A DNA stretch of 64,000 bases. Origin: Narthecium ossifragum (taxonomy: Eukaryota > Streptophyta > Magnoliopsida > Dioscoreales > Nartheciaceae). The notes under the pieces were generated by a model. That model was given only the letters and a program-made list of their open reading frames with translations. It was not told the origin of the DNA and ran no database searches. Position 1 is the stretch's first letter. Every line of letters starts with the position of its first letter. Below are positions 55,543 to 64,000 of this stretch, one piece after another. Made by a program: the position numbers and the translations under genes. The stretch lies in assembly GCA_963920575.1 (NCBI GenBank), contig OY986966.1, forward strand, positions 4,918,130-4,982,129, given 5' to 3'.

Positions 55543-57552
55543 CTAAGCCACCATCTGCTCCTGCTCAAGGTAGAGCTGCTCTGCGGCCCAGGTAGAGAAC
55601 ATCTCAGAACCTTGGAAGTCCATGCCGCCGTTAAGTTGGTGGTAGTTATCAAGTTGGTTGGGGCGGAGCAGGCTTGCCGGTGCCGCTGCTGGCCCATCCT
55701 TCACCAGAGACTGCACCCAGGTCAAGTCTGGCTCGTCCAAGGTTGAACCTTGTGCCGTGCCTAGCCCGCCCAAGTTGCTGGTTTTGTTGCGAAAGCCGAA
55801 AGATGCCGACTTTCTGAACTTGTTCAGCTCCTCACCTTGGACACCCCAGTCAAGTTTGCCGGTCGGCGAGCCCCAGTTGGAGAGACCCGATGTCGCGGCT
55901 GCTGCAGCTGCAGTTGTCGTAGCTGCGAGGGTGGAGTGGCGAGCTGCCGCCCCACGGTCGATGAAGCTCTGGCTTCGCTTGGCAGCAAACGCCGACGACC
56001 GCGAGTTCATGATTGCGGTCGCCAGGGAGTGATCGAGTCCGATGGACGACGAAGCCCTCACCGGAGACGATGAGCCCATGTTGCCACCGTACCCAGAAAG
56101 CATCTGGAGGCTGGTTGGTGATTGGTATTGAGCTCCGGGAGCTATCTGCTTGAGAGAGAGCCCATGGAGCTGCGTCAGGAGAGATGGATCAACAGACCCC
56201 AAAAGATCGCTGTAGTCCGAGGACCGTGAAGCGGCTGCAGCGGCGGCCAAGCTACTTGAAGTCCACTTAGACCGAGGAGAGCCGACGTTAGAGATCTCAT
56301 CGATTAGCTTTTGCTGGTAATTCTCTAGTCCCAACAACTCCAAATCAAGCTCGATGTCCCTGGAACTCAACGTCGACTTGAGCCGGCTGCTCGGAAGCGG
56401 AGCGGTCGGCGTCATCTGCCCTCCCGCCTGGTTCATCCACAACGACGCGGCCAGCCCCGACGATGCCGACGGCGACATGGGTGCTCCAGGGGAACCTGGC
56501 TGCATCATCATCATGGCGGCCGCCATATCAAACGAAGACGCCGATCCCCCAGCCCTAGGCGACGAGACAACGAGGCCACCGGAGACCGAGACGGTGGATG
56601 GATTAACGGAGCGTAGCTCCTCGGGCTTGTGGGCGAAGAAGCAAACGCGTCGGCTGCAACCGGTCTCATCCTTGCAGAGGCGGGTGCGGTACTGGGCCGG
56701 GTGGAGCCAGCACTCGAACACGCCGTGCGCGTACTCGCAGGCGTCGCCGTTGCGGCAGGACCCCTTCCGGAACTCCGGGCACGGCACGCAGCTGTAAAGG
56801 TACTTCCTGGGGTCCCTCCTTCGAGCGTTCTCGCCCGGGTGAACAAAGGGGCACTCGGTCCAGTCGTGGGAGTAGGCCCTCGAGCAAGGCTTCACCTTGA
56901 AGCTATACATCCGGAATTCGTCGGTGCCGTAGAACCCGTTCTTGATGTCCGGCAGCGTCAGGTCAGGCGGGTACTCCTTCTTCTCCTTAGAAGGAGACAA
57001 CGATACACTCGGAGACGAAGACGAGGAGGAGCACGAGGCTTTCAGGAGGGTCTCGAGAGATTTCGACGTGGAAACGGGTAGCATGTGTCTCGGGATAAGG
57101 TCGGCGGGGCGGTTGCCGGCGACGTCGAGGGCCTCAACGTCAGCGGAGGCGTCGAGAAGCAATCGAACGGCGCTGGGAGCGGAGGCGGCCCCACCGGCAG
57201 CGGCGCAGTGGAGGGCAGTGGCGCCGTCGGAGCCACAAGCGGCACCAACATCAACCGCGGGGATTGCAGACAATATATATCCCAGAACAGCCGTGCTGCC
57301 ATACAAAGCCGCGATCTGGAGCGGCGTCCGGTGCTGGAGCCCCATCCTCCCGGCGGCGCGGCCGTACCAGGCCGCAACATCCGCGATTTGCTCGCCGTCG
57401 AATTCCACCGCCCGGCGGAACCCGGCGAGGTCATCGGCGGCAGCGAGCTCCAAGAGCAGAGAGCCCAACACCATCGGCTTCGGCTTGGCGGCGTCGACTG
57501 GGCCGGAAGGAGGGGAGGGGGGAGGGGACGGCTTACGGGGACCGCTGCACAT
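55543..57552 (-). CDS. Ankyrin-repeat tandem CCCH zinc-finger protein (RR-TZF)
   Basis: A single exon encodes 669 residues, the usual length. Ankyrin-like repeats span about residues 75-165 ('RTPLQIAALYG', 'GATALHCAAAGG'). The Arg-rich (RR) segment covers about 213-255. The two CCCH fingers follow the plant TZF spacing exactly: C258-X7-C266-X5-C272-X3-H276, then X16, then C293-X5-C299-X4-C304-X3-H308. The C-terminal half is Ser/Ala/Gly-rich with poly-Ala and poly-Met stretches and ends in an acidic Glu/Gln tail. Family members (Arabidopsis C3H29/30/47/56/66 and rice relatives) are cytoplasmic-granule and nuclear RNA-associated regulators of stress and hormone responses; that role is inferred here. 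Antisense GC-rich frames across it are shadows. The start ATG follows in-frame stops and gives the conserved MCSGPRK-like beginning. Confidence 0.95.
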   Translation of the reverse strand: MCSGPRKPSPPPSPPSGPVDAAKPKPMVLGSLLLELAAADDLAGFRRAVEFDGEQIADVAAWYGRAAGRMGLQHRTPLQIAALYGSTAVLGYILSAIPAVDVGAACGSDGATALHCAAAGGAASAPSAVRLLLDASADVEALDVAGNRPADLIPRHMLPVSTSKSLETLLKASCSSSSSSPSVSLSPSKEKKEYPPDLTLPDIKNGFYGTDEFRMYSFKVKPCSRAYSHDWTECPFVHPGENARRRDPRKYLYSCVPCPEFRKGSCRNGDACEYAHGVFECWLHPAQYRTRLCKDETGCSRRVCFFAHKPEELRSVNPSTVSVSGGLVVSSPRAGGSASSFDMAAAMMMMQPGSPGAPMSPSASSGLAASLWMNQAGGQMTPTAPLPSSRLKSTLSSRDIELDLELLGLENYQQKLIDEISNVGSPRSKWTSSSLAAAAAASRSSDYSDLLGSVDPSLLTQLHGLSLKQIAPGAQYQSPTSLQMLSGYGGNMGSSSPVRASSSIGLDHSLATAIMNSRSSAFAAKRSQSFIDRGAAARHSTLAATTTAAAAAATSGLSNWGSPTGKLDWGVQGEELNKFRKSASFGFRNKTSNLGGLGTAQGSTLDEPDLTWVQSLVKDGPAAAPASLLRPNQLDNYHQLNGGMDFQGSEMFSTWAAEQLYLEQEQMVA

Positions 57553-58320
57553 GGTTAAGAAAAAAAGACACCTCGGAGATTATATTTAGAGAGAGGAGAG
57601 ACCTTCGGAAAGGCCGATGGGGGTCTCGGTGGGTTTTGTAGGTGGGAAAGCCAGAAGAAGTCTTGGGTTATAAATAAATAATTAGTATTGGGAAACACAT
57701 GAGAAGAAGGGTCCGCATGGGTCATTGGTCATTGGTCAATGGTCACTCCCACCGGCGCTCTACCACTAACTACGAAGCAAGGGGCCTCTTTCCTAAAGGG
57801 GGTTTAATGTCTCTCTCTCGATCGAAATGTGTGCGAGCCAAATGCAAATGCAAATGCAAATGCAAATCTGGGAGGTGGGCCCCGTGAGATTGCGACGTCT
57901 TGTCTTGTCTTGTCTTTGTTGCTGACGACGTGGGAGGGGAGGATTGGGTGGATGAGGTGGGGCCCGATGGGTATTATTGGGGGGGCTGGGGGACGGAGTG
58001 GATTTGGCTCCGAGCGCCGGCCACCATGGGGTTGCACCGGCACGTGTGGGTGGAGTGGACGGGGAGTAGCCGGTGGGAGATTCACGCGTCCTGCGAGGCT
58101 ATTGGTGGGGATGACGTGGCGGGTGGTTAGGCGGTCTTAGCCTCAAGGGGTGGGAGTGGGTTCTCGGATCCCGTGAGGACAATAAGATAATGGTCACCGC
58201 CACGCGTGTCGTATCCGGTTATGCTCGGTGAGGATACCTTCCGTACCTTGTATCTCTATTATTAGTCCTATCGATTTGGTTGTGGAGGACCCCATGTAGA
58301 GGAGTAAGGAAGCAGTCTAT
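57553..58320 (-). promoter_or_regulatory. Upstream region of the CCCH gene
   Basis: On the minus strand a TATTTATA motif (plus 57666-57674) lies about 115 bp before the ATG and could be the TATA box. Further out, plus 57840-57865 holds five tandem copies of AAATGC. Beyond this the DNA is GC-rich to about 58140, unlike the flanks. Confidence 0.4.
57838..57866. repeat. (AAATGC)n hexamer repeat
   Basis: About five tandem copies of AAATGC, also reading as ATGCAAAT octamers, upstream of the CCCH gene. Confidence 0.9.
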
Positions 58321-58321
58321 T

Positions 58322-58323
58322 AA

Positions 58324-58354
<31 letters not shown>
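58322..58354. repeat. (AAT)n microsatellite
   Basis: About ten AAT/ATA trinucleotides. Confidence 0.9.
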
Positions 58355-58355
<1 letters not shown>

Positions 58356-58676
58356 GAAAAATAAATGGAATTGTTTAATTAGTTGTTAGTTTTCATTTTA
58401 TTTTCTTGAAGCCATTAGCCATGAGTGTCATGCTTGTGACAATATATTAAACATTTGGCTTCAAATAATTCCAGAAACCTTCTCAGCAAATAAACAAAGG
58501 AATGCTAGGACTCTCACGTGTTTCGGCATTCAATTTGCTATTAATTTCGGGTAAACAAATGACTTGATGATTTTTCCTAATTTCCTTTTAAGTGCGTGGG
58601 TTTTTAATAATTCTGGATCATGGGTTGCAAATGTCAATATTCAAAAATATATATAACATGTCTGTAATATATAACA

Positions 58677-58888
58677 CTAGGTGGTGGACCCGTGCCACAT
58701 GGTACGGCTAACTGCCCGCCCCCACTATCTCTATTATAACTTACGCCACATCAGTCACTATCCTTTTTTTTTGTTTATTTAATTATAATTTTATACCACG
58801 TGTATGCCACATGTATGTCATGTGTGTATAAGTTTATGACTCAGATGATGAGTCATAAAAGTAACTATCTTGGATCTTATAAGATAGA
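58677..58888 (-). mobile_element. Helitron-like element, minus strand (212 bp)
   Basis: On the minus strand it begins TCTATCTTATAAGATCC and ends CTAG (plus 58677-58680), with hairpin CGTACC-ATGT-GGCACG 10 bases before. Its 5' end directly abuts the CTAG end of the next element. Confidence 0.7.
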
Positions 58889-59415
58889 CTAGTACTCACC
58901 TGTGCCCCTGGCACAGTTTTTAGTTATTGTTAATATAAAATTTTAACAAACTCCTTGTAGTTTGTCTGGTTAGACGGCCGTGTTGACCTGTAGGTGGTCC
59001 AGGGTTTGAATGTTGGTCATAACTTTTTGTTCACTGCCACCATAAAACATAGCCAATAAAATATAAAATAAAATATTATAAGTCTAACTTAGGGTATATA
59101 AAATAAATAAATATAAATATAAGCCTTTGCATATTGCATAAGATAATATTAATAGAACTTAGGTTGATATGAATTAATGCAGCTTTATATAAAGCAAACT
59201 TAGAGAATATATATAAAGAAACTTATGGGATATGAATTAATGCAGCTTAACCGTTATTGCTCCTTATAAGGTTGATAAGTATGTATATTTAAAACTAATC
59301 TCCTGGCTTATGATTATAAGGATGTATATTTAAAACTAACTTAGGAAAGATGATAAAACCAACTTAGTAATAAGAGGTAAACGATTGTAACCGTTTTTGC
59401 TCCTTATAAGGTTGA
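58889..59415 (-). mobile_element. Helitron-like element, inverted relative of 27933-28412
   Basis: On the minus strand it begins TCAACCTTATAAGGAGC and ends CTAG (plus 58889-58892), with hairpin CTGTGCC-AGG-GGCACAG. It shares a long interior with the unit at 28 kb ('ggtggtccagggtt', 'cataaaacatagccaataaa' in inverted order). There is no Rep/helicase gene. Confidence 0.75.
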
Positions 59416-59434
59416 TGTCTGTCAATATTCTAGA

Positions 59435-59990
59435 TCATAATTTTTTTGGTACAAAATGAGGCATATCAATTGTGTCAGTTCAATGACCAAATTATGCACA
59501 CAACGAACCAAATTAGGGTGCGTTTGGTTGCTCGAATCGCTGCTGTTGAGGGATTGTGGGATGGATGCATCATACGGTACATATTCATCGAGAAGTGGAT
59601 GTATTTGTTTGATTTGTCTTTTAGATTATCCGATACACATTGATCCTTTGTGTGTGTGTGTATATATATAGAGACCTGCTTCTCCCACCCCCCCTGACAC
59701 CGCCCCTCCTCTGACACCCTTTTCCTTTCCTTTTATGCCCCGCCCTCTTCTTTTCCCTCTCATTCTCCGGGTTTCTGTTTTCTTTTTCCTTAGTTTTGTT
59801 TTTGTTTAATCAGTTTTCTTTATTCGTTTTTATCAATTTTATTCCTTTTTTTTATCAGTTTTATTTTTCTTTCTAGATAAACAGTTTTTTTTATTATATG
59901 TTTGTAATCTTTTGTTTATTTTTTAGTTGTAGATTTTAAGAGTAATTATTTGTAAAAATTTAAATAAGCATAAAAATATGGATCAAAATA

Positions 59991-60052
<62 letters not shown>

Positions 60053-61164
60053 ATAACAAAAATACTAACAGTTAAAAAATGCATTGTGTTTTCTAAATAG
60101 TCTCAGGGAAGAGTACATATAACAATACACAAAAATATATAAAAAAAAATACAAATTCTAATCAATATTGTCTCTGAATTCGGCTCTCGGTGCGCTTGGT
60201 GTTGTACCTATTACTCCGTACCACAAATGATCACGTGTCATATGACGAGCGGCCCATCCTTTATTTTTGTACGATGAATGTTACCATCACCACGTTGGAA
60301 TGGGTGCTACAGGGTAATGAGGATATAAGAAAACTTACACGAAGATTGCCATCATGAACAATAGCTATTTTTCGACGTTCTTGATTTTGAACTGGAAGAG
60401 CACTTAATGGCAAGTGACTAAAACAACTCCTAACATTCAAACCAAATGAAATTTGAAATTTGAGATTTTTTATAATTTTGAAATTTAAATTTTATGATTT
60501 AAAATTTGAAAATTTTACAATTTTAAATTTTTATGATTTAAAATTTGAAAAATTTATAATTTACAATTTTGAAGTTTTTAAGATTTGAAATTTTTACGAT
60601 TTGATGTTTTAATAAATTGAAATATGAAGAGGTGTTTTGAAAAGAGTATTTTGGACTTTTTTTCTCCAAAATGGATCAAATACCCGAAACTTCTTATGGC
60701 CGGTCTAATTGCCGGATTGGATCTAAACAAAGGACTCCCGGTCCCTTTCCCCAAAAAATAATAAACAAAACTAATTAAAAAATAAATAAAGCTAATAACA
60801 AAAAACAAAACTAAATAGAAATTAAACAAAACTGAAAAGAAAAAAAAAAGAAAAAAAAGAAATCCGTAAACAAGGGGAGGGAATTTAAACAAAACTGGAA
60901 AAAGAAAAGGAAAAAAAAAACAATGAACACAAACACTAGGGGTATGATAGTAAATGCTCAGGGGGACAGCGGGAGGGGCGGTGTCAGGAGGGGTGGGAGA
61001 AGCAATTTGCATATATATATATATATATAAATATAATTTTATTAAATATATATGTGTCATAATATAATAATTTTATTGAGATTACTCATAATTTTTTTGG
61101 TACAAAATGAGACATATCAATTGTGTCAGTTCAATGACCAAATTATGCCCACAACGGACCATAT
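59435..61164. repeat. Pair of 80-bp direct repeats bracketing an inverted-repeat element
   Basis: 'ggtacaaaatgagacatatc' (one mismatch) through 'tgaccaaattatgc' occurs at 59435-59514 and 61086-61164. Between them is an element whose ends GCTTCTCCCACC (about 59680) and GGTGGGAGAAGC (about 60990) are inverted, sharing about 30 bp with 'ctgacaccgcccctcc'. The interior is AT-rich with pyrimidine-rich left and purine-rich right halves. It is inserted beside TATATA runs, so the TSD cannot be fixed. Confidence 0.6.
59998..60048. repeat. (AT)n microsatellite
   Basis: A run of about 25 AT dinucleotides. Confidence 0.95.
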
Positions 61165-62119
61165 TAAAATAATTAAATCAACACGCAAAATCCTCGATAA
61201 AAAAACCCATAGCGAGAGCCATCGTTTCCGGGTGTAAACCAAGTCTAGAGTGAAATTAAGACGAAGAATTTATCATCCGTGTGAGAGGAGAAGTAGCCAA
61301 TTAACTTGTTTAACTGGTCAACAAACACCTTCGAGCTTACTCAATCATATTCGGCTAATAATATTTTCAAGATTGGTATTGGGCAGCATAGCAAATTTAA
61401 AATTAGAGAATTCATATTTGTTTAACATGATCTAATTCTGTCGTCGGCTTATTTTCGTTTTTCATGGACCAGGTTTGCGAATTGTTTGACATATAATTGC
61501 GAACCTTCTAGATTTTTTTTAAAATTTTTTCTTTCGTTAAGCCTCGGTCAAAAGATGTAATGTTTCTATTAAAAAAATTAGATCTCTGACCATGGCTTAA
61601 CAGCCCGATTTTCCACTCTCGATAAAGAGTTGACACCCTCTAGATTTCTTCTTATCAAAATAGTATAATCTAAAAAAAATCCAAAAATAATAAGATAGAG
61701 ATCTCAAAGTGATTCAAATAGTTTTTCATTCTTTTTTTTTCTTCTTTTGATTAGTTGAGTCAATTAAGTGCAAATACGCTACAATTGAATCCACTATAAA
61801 TTACCTAACATAAGATATTCCTTCACATAGTAACATGAATGGAACTCGATGATGGGTCAAGCTAGAAGGCCAAACCTAAGTTATCTGCAGGTTAAGAGTC
61901 CTATCGTAAGAGTCAGTCATACGGTCAGATTTGTATTAAGTAGGAGATTGTGATGGAGTCTAAGTTGGCACGATTGTGTGGGAAAAAAACGAAAAAGTTA
62001 CTGTGAGGATCCTCAAGGGGAATGGGTTGTGTGGATCCGATGACATATTGATGGTGATATTCGTCTTGGGAGTGTCAACCTGAGTTGGATGGTCGATAAG
62101 TAATCCCATAACCTTTGGG

Positions 62120-62127
<8 letters not shown>
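61165..62127. other. AT-rich spacer, no gene seen
   Basis: No coding frame, element ends or RNA gene were recognised. Confidence 0.5.

Positions 62128-62181
<54 letters not shown>
62127..62181. repeat. (AT)n microsatellite
   Basis: A run of about 27 AT dinucleotides. Confidence 0.95.
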
Positions 62182-62185
<4 letters not shown>

Positions 62186-62469
62186 TGTCTTTTATAACAT
62201 AACGAGTTTTAAAACCGTGATGATAGACGTGCTTACCTGGGAGCGGTGGGAAACATACTGAACTTGGAGTCAAGTTTTAGGGTTAAGATTTTTTGAATAA
62301 ATGGTGGATGATTGGTGAACTTAACGTGATGAAAATAACAAGACTGCTCCATATCAATGTCTTTATTCAAACTAACCAGGACACAACTCTATAATTTATA
62401 AACTAAGTTTGCAATAGAGATCGTTAATGGGTGCAGACTTTGCCACCGAAAGCACAGGAGGTCGCCATT

Positions 62470-62910
62470 TTTCTTTGATGAATTGAGCCCGTGAGCTAAA
62501 TTTTGTTTACAACAATTGGGTTAGGGCGTGTTCCCCATCATCCTCAACGAAACAAAACAAGTGCAGGAATTCCTACACATCTTTGCTATACGATCCGCCA
62601 TAAAATTTGAGAATTTAGGGACAAACAAAAAAAGAATTGACTCAAACTCTAAAGAGAGCTTCCAAACCAATTTAGCCAGCTCCTCCATGGTTGGAGGCCA
62701 TGCTTGAACTCTATTAAGTACATGCACCACCACCTCTTGGGCATCAGATTGCACCACAATCCTGCGACTTCCTCTTTCCTTAGCCCAACCAAGAGCTCTC
62801 AGCACTACTGTCAATTCTGCTTTAAAAGCAGAACTAGTCTACTGCTCTACTACTCCTTTGACCCAACAAGCCTCGCCCTGCATTCCAGATTCAATAGACA
62901 TTTGGCTTAA
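62470..62910 (-). pseudogene. LINE RNase H fragment (5'-truncated LINE)
   Basis: The minus strand encodes 'AFKAELTVVLRALGWAKERG' followed by 'IVVQSDAQEVVVHVLN' and 'FSNFMADRIAKMC'. These match the RNase H tail of the other two LINEs, with the E, D and final D positions retained. A stop lies near 62840. No RT sequence is present, so this is probably a 5'-truncated insertion. Target duplications were not found. Confidence 0.7.
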
Positions 62911-64000
62911 TTAACTCATCAAAAAGAAAAAGAAAAAGAGAGGGAGCTGAGAAGTATCTTTGTAGTTTAATATCTATAAATATCTCATATAAAAACTCTA
63001 TTGTTTATAAAATATCTCATAAAGAGCAGGTCAAGAAAAGTATGCTAGATCTAGCTTGGGCGGAAAGCATGAGACCAGGCGAGACGTCTGGGATCTATTT
63101 TATATATCTATTTATGTACGAAATACATGAAGGTTGACTTTGACTCCAATGGCTGGCCATTCTTTAGATAATATAGGATTAAATTTAGATGGCATCCAAT
63201 ACTATATATATATATATATATATTATATTATGCAAAAGGTAGTGGCCAAGTATGAATGGAACTCTGACCTGGAGCTGAGAAGGCTGCAGCCATTGTTGAC
63301 ATCCCACCGGCCAGGACCAGGTTGTCCCTCTTCAGATAGACAAGTAACCTTATTAGTGTATTCTTATCTTGTCGTAGCTCTCCTGTTCATTTCTGGAGCC
63401 AGTCTTATTAGACAGTCAAATGGCTTTAATCTCCAGATCTTTAGTTCATCTCCAGCTAAGAAGAAAAAGTCAGCTTGGCTTGTTGTTCATATATAGTTTA
63501 GCTTATATATACGCGCTTGAGGATTACAAGAATAAATAATTGATGAATCGTGAAGGAGAAGAGCAAATAGAAAGAGACACTATCATGATCATATTTGTCT
63601 ATCATTTAAAAAAACAAAAAACAAAAAACTGCTAGAAAGCAGTAGCTGGCCCGGACGCAACCTGATGAGTATAGGCATTCTGCTCTTCAGGTTCTTTTTG
63701 ATATGGGGTTAGAAAAAGTGATTTTAAGGGGGAATAGGGTCAGAAAAGGTGAGTTTAATGAATGAGGATAGGAAAAAATAAAGTGATGGTGATAGGTGAA
63801 ATAAGGATAAACTAGTAACGGTTACTTTTGATGTTTGAGAATAAATGTGAGGATAAGGGGGGTTATCCTCCTAAACCCCACACCAAACATAGTCTAAGAA
63901 TATGGATAAAGTAGGACCGCACTATAGCTGAGAGAAAGTCCACCAGATGGACTTAGGATGCGTTTGGCACCCAGCGGATCCCGCAAACGGGATCCCGCTA
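62911..64000. other. Right edge, non-coding
   Basis: Short TATA repeats (about 63212-63230) and a G/A-rich stretch (63690-63870) occur. At the very end GCGGATCCCG and CGGGATCCCGC form a small hairpin after 'gcgtttggcacc', the kind of start seen in MITEs; the element would continue beyond the window. No gene was recognised. Confidence 0.4.

Noticed and set aside
55658..57641. Plus-strand and alternative minus-strand frames across the CCCH gene
   Set aside because: GC-rich shadows; the 669-aa minus-strand frame carries the conserved ankyrin and CCCH motifs.
57838..57866. ATGCAAAT octamers as a POU-type regulatory site
   Set aside because: The tandem hexamer repeat creates them automatically, and the POU family is not a plant regulator.

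Overview
This is a nuclear plant DNA window. It shows spliced genes with GT-AG introns, a chloroplast-type omega-3 desaturase with a transit peptide, a plant RR-type tandem CCCH zinc-finger protein, a TRM/DUF3741 protein, and a dense nest of plant transposons. The gene sequences and the GC-rich first exons suggest a monocot, but this is an inference and the species is not identified. Only three loci look like intact host genes: the plastid omega-3 fatty acid desaturase (FAD7/FAD8 type, + strand, 8 exons, 21953-25113), a TRM-like DUF3741 protein (+, 2 exons, 52144-53419) and an ankyrin/CCCH zinc-finger protein (-, single exon, 57552-55543). They do not form a pathway or an operon.

Layout: 1-2.6 kb holds a decayed MULE transposase C-terminus followed by a broken plant-mobile-domain (PMD) gene. 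2.8-4.05 kb is a solo LTR (TSD ACTGT) interrupted by a 778-bp element with an 11-bp TSD; two tiny adjoining hAT-type elements follow. 6.8-12.3 kb is a composite with long terminal inverted repeats, interrupted by two solo LTRs and a 200-N assembly gap. 13.2-18.8 kb is an almost intact Tnt1/Tork-like Ty1-copia element on the minus strand (TSD AGTCT, PBS, PPT, near-identical LTRs), with one in-frame stop splitting its polyprotein. 19.7-20.4 kb is a MULE-type inverted-repeat element with a perfect 9-bp TSD. Helitron ends flank the FAD gene on both sides.

26.6-28.4 kb is a head-to-tail array of about seven small Helitron-like units. 28.6-31.7 kb is a 3.1-kb element (9-bp TSD) with GC-rich arms around an AT-rich array of a GTAACTACC motif. 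A second, inverted copy of that family lies at about 44.3-48.9 kb and is itself split by a 2.4-kb solo LTR. 32.05-38.3 kb is a near full-length plant L1-type LINE with RNase H (16-bp TSD, polypeptides broken). 39.9-43.6 kb is a second LINE with an internal deletion (18-bp TSD). 49.3-50.3 kb is a MULE with TIRs of about 260 bp, and 51.0-51.6 kb is a Tourist-like MITE. The right end (58.6-64 kb) has inverted Helitrons, another inverted-repeat element, AT microsatellites and a LINE RNase H fragment.

The strongest unexplained signals are: (i) the GTAACTACC-array element family; (ii) arrays of self-complementary GATCGATC/GTCGAC-type motifs that recur in several unrelated LTRs; and (iii) the serial Helitron arrays. 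All boundaries come from direct repeats read by eye; no database search was possible.
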